In this document: one piece after another, positions 52,301 to 63,406 of the stretch
Layout of the letters: every line of letters starts with the position of its first letter
Position numbering within the stretch: the stretch's first letter is position 1
Source of the DNA: Mayamaea pseudoterrestris
Taxonomy: Eukaryota > Bacillariophyta > Bacillariophyceae > Sellaphorales > Sellaphoraceae
Length of the DNA stretch: 64,000 nt
Direction of reading: 5' to 3'
Assembly: GCA_027923505.1 (NCBI GenBank)
Contig: BROI01000022.1
Span: forward strand, 604,941 to 668,940
Program-made: the position numbers and the translations under genes
Notes under the pieces: generated by a model
Database searches by the model: none
Seen by the model: only the letters and a program-made list of their open reading frames with translations
Told to the model about the DNA's origin: nothing

Positions 52301-55300
52301 CAGACCCAAGAATATCAAAACCAAAATACATATGATACAATTGGACCAATAGTCATGTCAATTGTGGTGTGGAACGCAGCATTGTGCCATGAGACTGCGC
52401 ACATTCAACAAGTTGTTGAATGTGCTAGCAGTGCACCCTTTTGGCTATAGGATCATCAGCCTTGCCTGCTAAGCCATCCAACCCCTTTCCACTAATGTTT
52501 GTTGACATTTTGATCCAATGCTGGGGTGACTATCACCCCAATATCCACCAGCCTGGCTGCCATGGTGAGACTCGGCAGATCCAATAACTTGTTGGATCTG
52601 CCAGCAGTGCACCTCAGCTGGTACACAGACCGCCAGGATGGCCTGCAGACCCAAGAATATCAAAACCAAAATACATATGATACAATTGGACCAATAGTCA
52701 TGTCAATTGTGGTGTGGAACGCAGCATTGTGCCATGAGACTGCGCACATTCAACAAGTTGTTGAATGTGCTAGCAGTGCACCCTTTTTGGCTATAGGATC
52801 ATCAGCCTTGCCTGCTAAGCCATCCAACCCCTTTCCACTAATGTTTGTTGACATTTTGAGCCAATGCTGGGGTGACTATCACCCCAATATCCACCAGCCT
52901 GGCTGCCATGGTGAGACCTGGCAGATCCAATAACTTGTTGGATCTGCCAGCAGTGCACCTCAGCTGGTACACAGACAGCCAGAATGGCCTGCAGACCCAA
53001 GAATATCAAAACCAAAATACATATGATACAATTGGACCAATAGTCATGTCAATTGTGGTGTGGAACGCAGCATTGTGCCATGAGACTGCGCACATTCAAC
53101 AAGTTGTTGAATGTGCTAGCAGTGAGCCATGCTTTGGGCTATAGGATCATCAGTCTTGCCTGCTAAGCCATCCAACCCCTTTCCACTAATGTTGGTTGAC
53201 ATTTTGAGCCAATGCTGGAGTGACTATCACCCCAATATGCACCAGCCTGGCTGCCATGGTGAGACTCGGCAGATCCAATAAGTTGTTGGATCTGTCAGTG
53301 GTGCACCTCAGCTGGTACACAGACAGCTAGAATGGCCTGCAGACCAAAGAATATCAAAACCAAAATACATATGATACAATTGGACCAAAAGTCACGTCAA
53401 TAGTGGTGCGGAACGCAGCATTATGCCATGAGACTGCGCACATTCAACAAGTTGTTGAATGTGCTAGCAGTGAGCCATGCTTTAACTACAGGATCATCAG
53501 CCTTGCCTGCTAAGCCATCCAACCTGTTTCCACTAATGTTTGTTGACATTTTGAGCCAATGCTGGGGTGACTATCACCCCAATATCCACCAGCCTGGCTG
53601 CCATGGTGAGACCTGGCAGATCCAATAACTTGTTGGATCTGCCAGCAGTGCACCTCAGCTGGTACACAGACCACCAGGATGGCCTGCAGACCCAAGAATA
53701 TCAAAACCAAAATACATATGATACAATTGGACCAATAGTCATGTCAAATTTGGTGTGGAACGCAGCATTGTGCCACGAGACTGCGCACATTCAACAAGTT
53801 GTTGAATGTGCTAGCAGTGCACCCTTTTTGGCTATAGGATCATCAGCCTTGCCTGCTAAGCCATCCAACCCCTTTCCACTAATGTTTGTTGACATTTTGA
53901 GCCAATGCTGGGGTGACTATCACCCCAATATCCACCAGCCTGGCTGCCATGGTGAGACTCGGCAGATCCAATAAGTTGTTGGATCTGCCAGTGGTGCACC
54001 TCAGCTGGTACACAGACAGCCAGAATGGCCTGCAGACCCAAGAATATCAAAACCAAAATACATATGATACAATTGGACCAATAGTCACGTCAATTGTGGC
54101 GTGGAACACAGCATTGTGCCATGAGACTGCGCACATTCAACAAGTTGTCGAATGTGCTAGCAGTGAACCATGCTTTGGGCTACAGGATCATCCGCCTTGC
54201 CTGCTAAGCCATCTAACCCCTTTCCACTAATGTTGGTTAATATTTTGATCCAATGCTGGGGTGACTAACACCCCAATATCCACCAGCCTGTCTGCCATGG
54301 TGAGACGTGCCATGAGACTGCGCACATTCAACAAGTTGTTGAATGTGCTAGCAGTGCACCCTCTTTGGCTATAGGATCATCAGCCTTGCCTGCTAAGCCA
54401 TCCAACCCCTTTCCACTAATGTTTGTTGACATTTTGATCCAATGCTGGGGTGACTATCACCCCAATATCCACCAGCCTGGCTGCCATGGTGAGACCTGGC
54501 AGATCCAATAACTTGTTGGATCTGCCAGCAGTGCACCTCAGCTGGTACACAGACAGCCAGAATGGCCTGCAGACCCAAGAATATCAAAACCAAAATACAT
54601 ATGATACAATTGGACCAATAGTCATGTCAATTGTGGTGTGGAACGCAGCATTGTGCCATGAGACTGCGCACATTCAACAAGTTGTTGAATGTGCTAGCAG
54701 TGCACCCTTTTGGCTATAGGATCATCAGCCTTGCCTGCTAAGCCATCCAACCCCTTTCCACTAATGTTTGTTGACATTTTGAGCCAATGCTGGAGTGACT
54801 ATCACCCCAATATCCACCAGCCTGGCTGCCATGGTGAGACTCGGCAGATCCAATAAGTTGTTGGATCTGCCAGTGGTGCACCTCAGCTGGTACACAGACA
54901 GCCAGAATGGCCTGCAGACCCAAGAATATCAAAACCAAAATACATATGATACAATTGGACCAATAGTCATGTCAATTGTGGTGTGGAACGCAGCATTGTG
55001 CCATGAGACTGCGCACATTCAACAAGTTGTTGAATGTGCTAGCAGTGCACCCTTTTTGGCTATAGGATCATCAGCCTTGCCTGCTAAGCCATCCAACCCC
55101 TTTCCACTAATGTTTGTTGACATTTTGAGCCAATGCTGGGGTGACTATCACCCCAATATCCACCAGCCTGGCTGCCATGGTGAGACTCGGCAGATCCAAT
55201 AAGTTGTTGGATCTGCCAGCGGTGCACCTCAGCTGGTACACAGACTGCCAGGATGGCCTGCAGACCCAAGAATATCAAAACCAAAATACATATGATACAA

Positions 55301-57300
55301 TTGGACCAATAGTCATGTCAATTGTGGTGTGGAACGCAGCATTGTGCCATGAGACTGCGCACATTCAACAAGTTGTTGAATGTGCTAGCAGTGCACCCTT
55401 TTGGCTATAGGATCATCAGCCTTGCCTGCTAAGCCATCCAACCCCTTTCCACTAATGTTTGTTGACATTTTGATCCAATGCTGGGGTGACTATCACCCCA
55501 ATATCCACCAGCCTGGCTGCCATGGTGAGACTCGGCAGATCCAATAACTTGTTGGATCTGCCAGCAGTGCACCTCAGCTGGTACACAGACCGCCAGGATG
55601 GCCTGCAGACCCAAGAATATCAAAACCAAAATACATATGATACAATTGGACCAATAGTCATGTCAATTGTGGTGTGGAACGCAGCATTGTGCCATGAGAC
55701 TGCGCACATTCAACAAGTTGTTGAATGTGCTAGCAGTGCACCCTTTTTGGCTATAGGATCATCAGCCTTGCCTGCTAAGCCATCCAACCCCTTTCCACTA
55801 ATGTTTGTTGACATTTTGAGCCAATGCTGGGGTGACTATCACCCCAATATCCACCAGCCTGGCTGCCATGGTGAGACCTGGCAGATCCAATAACTTGTTG
55901 GATCTGCCAGCAGTGCACCTCAGCTGGTACACAGACAGCCAGAATGGCCTGCAGACCCAAGAATATCAAAACCAAAATACATATGATACAATTGGACCAA
56001 TAGTCATGTCAATTGTGGTGTGGAACGCAGCATTGTGCCATGAGACTGCGCACATTCAACAAGTTGTTGAATGTGCTAGCAGTGAGCCATGCTTTGGGCT
56101 ATAGGATCATCAGTCTTGCCTGCTAAGCCATCCAACCCCTTTCCACTAATGTTGGTTGACATTTTGAGCCAATGCTGGAGTGACTATCACCCCAATATGC
56201 ACCAGCCTGGCTGCCATGGTGAGACTCGGCAGATCCAATAAGTTGTTGGATCTGTCAGTGGTGCACCTCAGCTGGTACACAGACAGCTAGAATGGCCTGC
56301 AGACCAAAGAATATCAAAACCAAAATACATATGATACAATTGGACCAAAAGTCACGTCAATAGTGGTGCGGAACGCAGCATTATGCCATGAGACTGCGCA
56401 CATTCAACAAGTTGTTGAATGTGCTAGCAGTGAGCCATGCTTTAACTACAGGATCATCAGCCTTGCCTGCTAAGCCATCCAACCTGTTTCCACTAATGTT
56501 TGTTGACATTTTGAGCCAATGCTGGGGTGACTATCACCCCAATATCCACCAGCCTGGCTGCCATGGTGAGACCTGGCAGATCCAATAACTTGTTGGATCT
56601 GCCAGCAGTGCACCTCAGCTGGTACACAGACCACCAGGATGGCCTGCAGACCCAAGAATATCAAAACCAAAATACATATGATACAATTGGACCAATAGTC
56701 ATGTCAAATTTGGTGTGGAACGCAGCATTGTGCCACGAGACTGCGCACATTCAACAAGTTGTTGAATGTGCTAGCAGTGCACCCTTTTTGGCTATAGGAT
56801 CATCAGCCTTGCCTGCTAAGCCATCCAACCCCTTTCCACTAATGTTTGTTGACATTTTGAGCCAATGCTGGGGTGACTATCACCCCAATATCCACCAGCC
56901 TGGCTGCCATGGTGAGACTCGGCAGATCCAATAAGTTGTTGGATCTGCCAGTGGTGCACCTCAGCTGGTACACAGACAGCCAGAATGGCCTGCAGACCCA
57001 AGAATATCAAAACCAAAATACATATGATACAATTGGACCAATAGTCACGTCAATTGTGGCGTGGAACACAGCATTGTGCCATGAGACTGCGCACATTCAA
57101 CAAGTTGTCGAATGTGCTAGCAGTGAACCATGCTTTGGGCTACAGGATCATCCGCCTTGCCTGCTAAGCCATCTAACCCCTTTCCACTAATGTTGGTTAA
57201 TATTTTGATCCAATGCTGGGGTGACTAACACCCCAATATCCACCAGCCTGGCTGCCATGGTGAGACCTGGCAGATCCAGATCCAATAAGTTGTTGGATCT
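49309..57300 (+). repeat. 346-bp dimeric satellite array, about 23 units (block D)
   Basis: The period is 345-347 bp, seen for example in CATGGTGAGACTCGGCAGAT. Each unit is a dimer of 172- and 174-bp halves: both halves begin GCCATG, then GAGACT, an inverted repeat and GTGCACC. The first inverted repeat has 13-nt arms GCACATTCAACAA (e.g. 49977-50003). The second has 11-nt arms GGCAGATCCAA around a 7-base loop (e.g. 50153-50181). A third, GGGGTGA/TCACCCC, lies between (e.g. 50102-50118). Many 66- and 135-codon frames are by-products. Several units are shortened or diverged (about 53130-53460 and 54100-54310). Confidence 0.95.
51347..57266 (+). repeat. 2,960-bp tandem duplication inside block D
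   Basis: 51347-54306 and 54307-57266 match at a constant offset of 2,960 bp. Rare unit variants (CTCTTTGGCT, GTTGGTTGAC, the TTATGCCATG unit, the final TGGTTAATATTTTG unit) appear at corresponding places in both. The one difference I found is T at 54291 against G at 57251. The junction reads GAGAC|GTGCCATGAGAC, so a short GAGAC word is shared at the join. Confidence 0.92.
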
Positions 57301-57479
57301 TTTACATGGTGATTCAGACTGGAATGGGTGGGTGCAACTGACCCAAGCATTGGCCCATCATGACACCAAACATGAATTGAAATGGATTGGGGGGCTCAAC
57401 AGGCAACAATGATGGTTTGTGTGGCCAAAAAGGGTGCATGGCTGGCACATTCAACCATTGGTTAAAGGCATTGGTTAAA
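57301..57479 (+). repeat. Fragment of the 356-bp class linking D to C2
   Basis: It starts abruptly after the last 346-bp unit and matches the second part of a 356-bp unit (GGAATGGGTGGGTGCAACTG). It ends at the same TTGGTTAAAGG boundary that precedes array C1, here with a 13-bp word (CATTGGTTAAAGG) duplicated. Confidence 0.85.
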
Positions 57480-60400
57480 GGCACCTACAGCAAGCCCTGT
57501 AGGTGCCCCTATTACACCAGAATGATGCCAACATCATTATTCAGGCTGCGCTACAAGATGGTAGGCTTGGCGGGTGTCTCAGGGAATGGCAATGTATTTG
57601 GTGACAACTTGTCACCAGTCTCAGCCCGCAGATGCCGTGACATTCAAACGCCCCAACAGCAAGCCCTGTAGGTGCCCCCATTACACCAGAATGGTGCCAA
57701 CATCATTATTCAGGCTGCGCTACAAGATGGTAGGCTTGGCGGGTGTCTCAGGGAATGGCAATGTATTTGGTGACAACTTGTCACCAGTCTCAGCCCGCAG
57801 ATGCCGTGACATTCAAACGCCCCTACAGCAAGCCCTGTAGGTGCCCAAATTACACCAGAATGGTGCCAACATCATTATTCAGGCTGCGCTACAAGATGGT
57901 AGGCTTGGCGGGTGTCTCAGGGAATGGCAATGTATTTGGTGACAAGTTGTCACCAGTCTCAGCCCGCAGATGCCGTGACATTCAAACGCACCTACAGCAA
58001 GCCCTGTAGGTGCCCAAATTACACCAGAATGGTGCCAACATCATTATTCAGGCTGCGCTACAAGATGGTAGGCTTGGCGGGTGTAACAGGGCATGGCAAT
58101 GTATTTGGTGACAACTTGTCACCAGTCTCAGCCCGCAGATGCCGTGACATTCAAACGCCCCAACAGCAAGCCCTGTAGGTGCCCCCATTACACCAGAATG
58201 GTGCCAACATCATTATTCAGGCTGCGCTACAAGATGGTAGGCTTGGTGGGTGTCTCAGGGAATGGCAATGTATTTGGTGACAACTTGTCACCAGTCTCAG
58301 CCCGCAGATGCCGTGACATTCAAACGCACCTACAGCAAGCCCTGTAGGTGCCCAGATTACACCAGAATGGTGCCAACATCATTATTCAGGCTGCGCTACA
58401 AGATGGTAGGCTTGGCGGGTGTCTCAGGGAATGGCAATGTATTTGGTGACAACTTGTCACCAGTCTCAGCCCGCAGATGCCGTGACATTCAAACGCCCCA
58501 ACAGCAAGCCCTGTAGGTGCCCCCATTACACCAGAATGGTGCCAACATCATTATTCAGGCTGCGCTACAAGATGGCAGGCTTGGCGGGTGTCTCAGGGAA
58601 TGGCAATGTATTTGGTGACAACTTGTCACCAGTCTCAGCCCGCAGATGCCATGACATTCAAATGCCCCAACAGCAAGCCCTGTAGATGCCCAGATTACTC
58701 CAGAATGGTGCCAACATCATTATTCAGGCTGCGCTACAAGATGGTAGGCTTGGCGGGTGTCTCAGGGAATGGCAATGTATTTGGTGACAACTTGTCACCA
58801 GTCTCAGCCCGCAGATGCCGTGACATTCAAACGCCCCAACAGCAAGCCCTGTAGGTGCCCAAATTACACCAGAATGGTGCCAACATCATTATTCAGGCTG
58901 CGCTACAAGATGGTAGGCTTGGTGGGTGTCTCAGGGAATGGCAATGTATTTGGTGACAACTTGTCACCAGTCTCAGCCCGCAGATGCCGTGACATTCAAA
59001 CGCACCTACAGCAAGCCCTGTAGGTGCCCAAATTACACCAGAATGGTGCCAACATCATTATTCAGGCTGCGCTACAAGATGGTAGGCTTGGCGGGTGTCT
59101 CAGGGAATGGCAATGTATTTGGTGACAACTTGTCACCAGTCTCAGCCCGCAGATGCTGTGACATTCAAACGCCCTAACAGCAAGCCCTGTAGGTGCCCCC
59201 ATTACACCAGAATGGTGCCAACATCATGTCTCAGGGAAAGGCAATGTATTTGGTGACAACTTGTCACCAGTCTCAGCCCGCAGATGCCATGACATTCAAA
59301 CGCACCTACAGCAAGCCCTGTAGGTGACCAAATTACACCAGAATGGTGCCAACATCATTATTCCGGCTGCGCTACAAGATGGTAGGCTTGGCGGGTGTCT
59401 CAGGGAATGGCAATGTATTTGGTGACAACTTGTCACCAGTCTCAGCCCGCAGATGCCGTGACATTCAAACGCCCCAACAGCAAGCCCTGTAGGTGCCCCC
59501 ATTACACCAGAATGGTGCCAACATCATTATTCAGGCTGCGCTACAAGATGGTAGGCTTGGCGGGTGTCTCAGGGAATGGCAATGTATTTGGTGACAACTT
59601 GTCACCAGTCTCAGCCCGCAGATGCCGTGACATTCAAACGCACCTACAGCAAGCCCTGTAGGTGCCCAGATTACTCCAGAATGGTGCCAACATCATTATT
59701 CAGGCTGCGCTACAAGATGGCAGGCTTGGCGGGTGTCTCAGGGAATGGCAATGTATTTGGTGACAACTTGTCACCAGTCTCAGCCCGCAGATGCCGTGAC
59801 ATTCAAATGCCCCAACAGCAAGCCCTGTAGATGCCCAGATTACTCCAGAATGGTGCCAACATCATTATTCAGGCTGCGCTACAAGATGGTAGGCTTGGCG
59901 GGTGTCTCAGGGAATGGCAATGTATTTGGTGACAACTTGTCACCAGTCTCAGCCCGCAGATGCCGTGACATTCAAACGCCCCTACAGCAAGCCCTGTAGG
60001 TGCCCAAATTACACCAGAATGGTGCCAACATCATTATTCAGGCTGCGCTACAAGATGGTAGGCTTGGCGGGTGTCTCAGGGAATGGCAATGTATTTGGTG
60101 ACAACTTGTCACCAGTCTCAGCCCGCAGATGCCGTGACATTCAAACGCCCCAACAGCAAGCCCTGTAGGTGCCCCCATTACACCAGAATGGTGCCAACAT
60201 CATTATTCAGGCTGCGCTACAAGATGGTAGGCTTGGCGGGTGTCTCAGGGAATGGCAATGTATTTGGTGACAACTTGTCACCAGTCTCAGCCCGCAGATG
60301 CCGTGACATTCAAACGCCCCTACAGCAAGCCCTGTAGGTGCCCAAATCACACCAGAAATGGTGCCAATTTCATTATTCAGGCTGCGCTACAAGATGGTAG

Positions 60401-60798
60401 GCTTGGCGGGTGTCTCAGGAAATGGCGATGTATTTGGTGACAACTTGTCACCAGTCTCAGCCCGCAGATGCCGTGACATTCAAACGCCCCAACAGCAAGC
60501 CCTGTAGGTGCCCAGATTACTCCAGAATGGTGCCAACATCATTATTCAGGCTGCGCTACAAGATGGTAGGCTTGGCGGGTGTCTCAGGGAATGGCAATGT
60601 ATTTGGTGACAACTTGTCACCAGTCTCAGCCCGCAGATGCCGTGACATTCAAACGCCCCAACAGCAAGCCCTGTAGGTGCCCCCATTACACCAGAATGGT
60701 GCCAACATCATTATTCAGGCTGCGCTACAAGATGGTAGCAATGGTGGGTGTCTCAGGGAATGGCAATGTATTTGGTGACAAGTTGTCACCAGTCTCAG
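57480..60798 (+). repeat. 169-bp satellite array C2, about 20 copies
   Basis: Same monomer and orientation as C1, with 169-bp spacing from 57574 to 60748. One copy near 59226 lacks about 38 bp and one near 60350 has a single-base insertion. Monomers fall into variants by the words CCCCTACAG, CCCCAACAG or CACCTACAG and by the following CCCAAATTAC, CCCCCATTAC or CCCAGATTAC; these alternate irregularly. The array ends at CAGTCTCAG, followed by unrelated sequence. Confidence 0.95.
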
Positions 60799-61849
60799 TC
60801 GTTGTCGTAGTGCATACGCCTGGCGTTCGTCCAAAGCCGAAGGGCCGAATCACGGGCAGTCTTGTGGAGATTGCTCCTCGAATAGTCTTGCGCTCGTCAC
60901 TCGACCATTGCTATCGTACCAAACTTGTAGTTCTAAATTGTGAGCTGGATCGCCGTCGCTACAGACCGAACCATGGAAGCTAGCAATAGCTCCAGCAGGC
61001 GATGATTGTCGCTGCTGTTTGGCATGACTGTACTCAAGCTGCTCCAGCTGCTACTCCATGATGTAAATGGGTGAACTTGGATGCCTGTATCATTCATTCG
61101 CTCCAAGCCTCGTCTTGAGGATGTTGTTCGCGTAATATCATGCAAATTGCGGTGCGCCGACAAGGGTTCACGCTGCTGCTTGCTGCAATTAATTCTTCCA
61201 GCCATGCTGCTGCCAGTGCTGGTATTCGAGTATATCCACGGTCCCGCAACGAAACATTGCGCCAAAACTCCATAGTAGGACCGTTGCATCAAGCGATGTC
61301 TTAGTAGCAACGTAGCTGACGATAATGAATTAGAATTTGCTGCTTGAAGTGATGCTGTCACGCCGCCGCATGAGGATCTCTTTCGATGAGCGTCAGAATG
61401 GGGTCTGATTGAGACGACTTTTGTAGCCCAATCAGTCCCAAAAAGAAGCATATTAGATGAGGACATGCTGGTTAAACTCAATCAGGCAGTCTGGTGACCC
61501 GCTCAGTCTATGAATGAGCAAGTGATGGAAGGATTCGCTGCTCGTCCATCCTTTTGACGCCGTGCCTCCGCGCCTTGCTGCGCGCACGCGACAGATGGAC
61601 ACTGCAAGCGCGAGTAAAAAGTAAAGCATGTCTGGCGCGAGCGCCGGCCGAGTCGATTTCATCGCCAAATTCATCTTTTCCTCAACGCACACATGAAAAC
61701 TTCCGCGACTCTCCAAAGCTTTGGCAAATGCAGTTCCACAATCCGGCCCTCTACTAGCTTGATACTTGCTACTTGCTACTCCAGACAGACTTAAACCCTC
61801 AATATAGATTGAGTCGCCGATTCTACCTATACATAAATTCGTTGCCACA
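60799..61849. other. Region between the satellite and the TLDc gene
   Basis: About 1.05 kb of unique sequence. A minus-strand frame (60933-61481, 182 codons, Ser/Arg-rich) and a smaller one (61453-61848) exist, but neither has a recognisable domain and the latter lies antisense to the TLDc leader. I cannot support a gene here. Confidence 0.35.
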
Positions 61850-63322
61850 ATGAATCTTCATTTGGGCGTTTGTCACGCGGATGAAACCAAGGACAATGAT
61901 CAACATCCAGAGGACGCAAATTCACATGCGGAGTCGCGTCGCGGCTTGCTGAAAAAGCTCATTGATCACTACTCGTCAACACCCATTGTCGAAGACGTCG
62001 ACTGTGCAGCAACGACAGACAATACAGATACAACATTATATGACAATGAAGTTAAGCCATTCTCCAAGCTATCCTTGCTAACAGCATCGGAACGACAGTT
62101 TTTGGAACACCTGGTCCAGAATGGAGACCTGGAGTCGATTGAGGCTGCCTCCTTGCGTCTAACAGATCTATTTCCACCGGAGGAGCTGGATGAACCTCAC
62201 GATGAGCAGCAGCAAGTGCAAGCAGCAACGTCGAGTGGTGGACTTTCATTGAGCAAGAGCAAACGCGACTCAATGCTGCAGCAGGAACTCTTTCGCCTGC
62301 ACGAGACTCAAAAAATGGCACCGAGTCGAGTGTTGCAGCACATGTCGCTGGTTCATCGCAACTCGATTTTGGATGAGGAGGATGCAACACCCGCTACAAA
62401 TACCGACTTGAGTTCCTTTCTTTCGGCACCAACGGATGAATTTAGTGGCTCCTTGAGTCAAGCATCCATGAGCTCCGATTGGAATACATTCAAAGACATT
62501 TCAACTTGGGTCGATGGAGGTGTTGGCGTTGAAGTGACGAGTGAAAATGGCGTGGTGGCCAAGGCTACTGAAACCAAGGCTCCCTTTAAAATTCTGGGCA
62601 CAACGGCGGACGACGTATCCTGTCACCCACATGTGCTGAGTCCACCACTCATGGAGTCGCTCTTGGCCTTTTTACCGGAAAGCTTGACGGATTTCAACTT
62701 TTTCCTCAAGTACAGCCTGGTGCGAGACGGAGCTGGTCTGTGGACACTCCTTCGCAACATTCGCGCCAGCAGCAATTGCTTTTTGGCGATTGAAACGGTT
62801 GACGGCCACGTCTTTGGAGCCTTTACAAGCCAGACTTGGAAAGTGTCGCAAGGCTGGTATGGCACCAAGGATTCGTTTCTTTTCAAGCTACGACATTCTA
62901 GGTTGGAGAGCGTTCCATCAATATTGGAACAAGTAAAGAATGAATCCGAGATACAAGTCTATCCATATCGTCCTGGCAATGTTTCGCTTCAAAAGTGCTG
63001 CAAAAGCGGAATCATGATGGGCCAAGGTGAATTGCTGCCGGCAATTGCGGAAGGAGACCATTATGGATTCGCCCTGTACTTGGACCCTTCACTGCACAAC
63101 GGCACAACTGGCACTAGTGAAACGTTTGGCAATCCATGTCTTGTTTCGCCGGAAATGCGTGGGTCGACTTTTGAAGTTTCCAACATTGAGGTTTGGACGC
63201 TTACTCCGCACGTTACGGTTCAAGACGCTGAACGAGCCGAACTATCTACCATGTTTTTGACTGGTGAACGACATGAGAAGAATCTGAACTTGATGGACAT
63301 TATCGTCGGAGGATCAATTTAA
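61850..63322 (+). CDS. TLDc-domain protein
   Basis: Single-exon, 490 residues, ATG in CCACA context. The N-terminal 250 residues are acidic, Ser-rich and probably flexible, with a short helical part around KLSLLTASERQFLEHLVQNG. The TLDc domain runs from about 262 to the end: LSPPLMESLLAFLPESL, then LVRDGAGLWTLLRNIR, VDGHVFGAFTSQTWKV, GWYGTKDSFLFKL, and the closing FEVSNIEVWTL. TLDc proteins (OXR1, NCOA7, TBC1D24 and others) protect against oxidative stress, and several bind and disassemble V-ATPase. The presence of a full domain with nothing else recognisable fits an OXR1-type protein. Role here is inferred from the family. Confidence 0.9.
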   Translation: MNLHLGVCHADETKDNDQHPEDANSHAESRRGLLKKLIDHYSSTPIVEDVDCAATTDNTDTTLYDNEVKPFSKLSLLTASERQFLEHLVQNGDLESIEAASLRLTDLFPPEELDEPHDEQQQVQAATSSGGLSLSKSKRDSMLQQELFRLHETQKMAPSRVLQHMSLVHRNSILDEEDATPATNTDLSSFLSAPTDEFSGSLSQASMSSDWNTFKDISTWVDGGVGVEVTSENGVVAKATETKAPFKILGTTADDVSCHPHVLSPPLMESLLAFLPESLTDFNFFLKYSLVRDGAGLWTLLRNIRASSNCFLAIETVDGHVFGAFTSQTWKVSQGWYGTKDSFLFKLRHSRLESVPSILEQVKNESEIQVYPYRPGNVSLQKCCKSGIMMGQGELLPAIAEGDHYGFALYLDPSLHNGTTGTSETFGNPCLVSPEMRGSTFEVSNIEVWTLTPHVTVQDAERAELSTMFLTGERHEKNLNLMDIIVGGSI

Positions 63323-63406
63323 GTTATGAGGGACTGTTTAACATAATTTATAGTAGTACGATATTTGTTTGTCGATAAAATTAGCGACACACGATGTTGA
63401 TGCAAA

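Noticed and set aside
46863-60798. CRISPR-like array
   Set aside because: Repeats are 169-346 bp with no unique spacers and the genome is eukaryotic.
46967-60983. Dozens of 66-, 88- and 135-codon frames across the satellite
   Set aside because: They repeat with the 169- or 346-bp period, neither divisible by 3, so frames rotate and stop after one or two units. They overlap on both strands and look like by-products of the repeats.
60933-61481. Minus-strand Ser/Arg-rich frame of 182 codons
   Set aside because: Low-complexity translation with no domain; may be chance.
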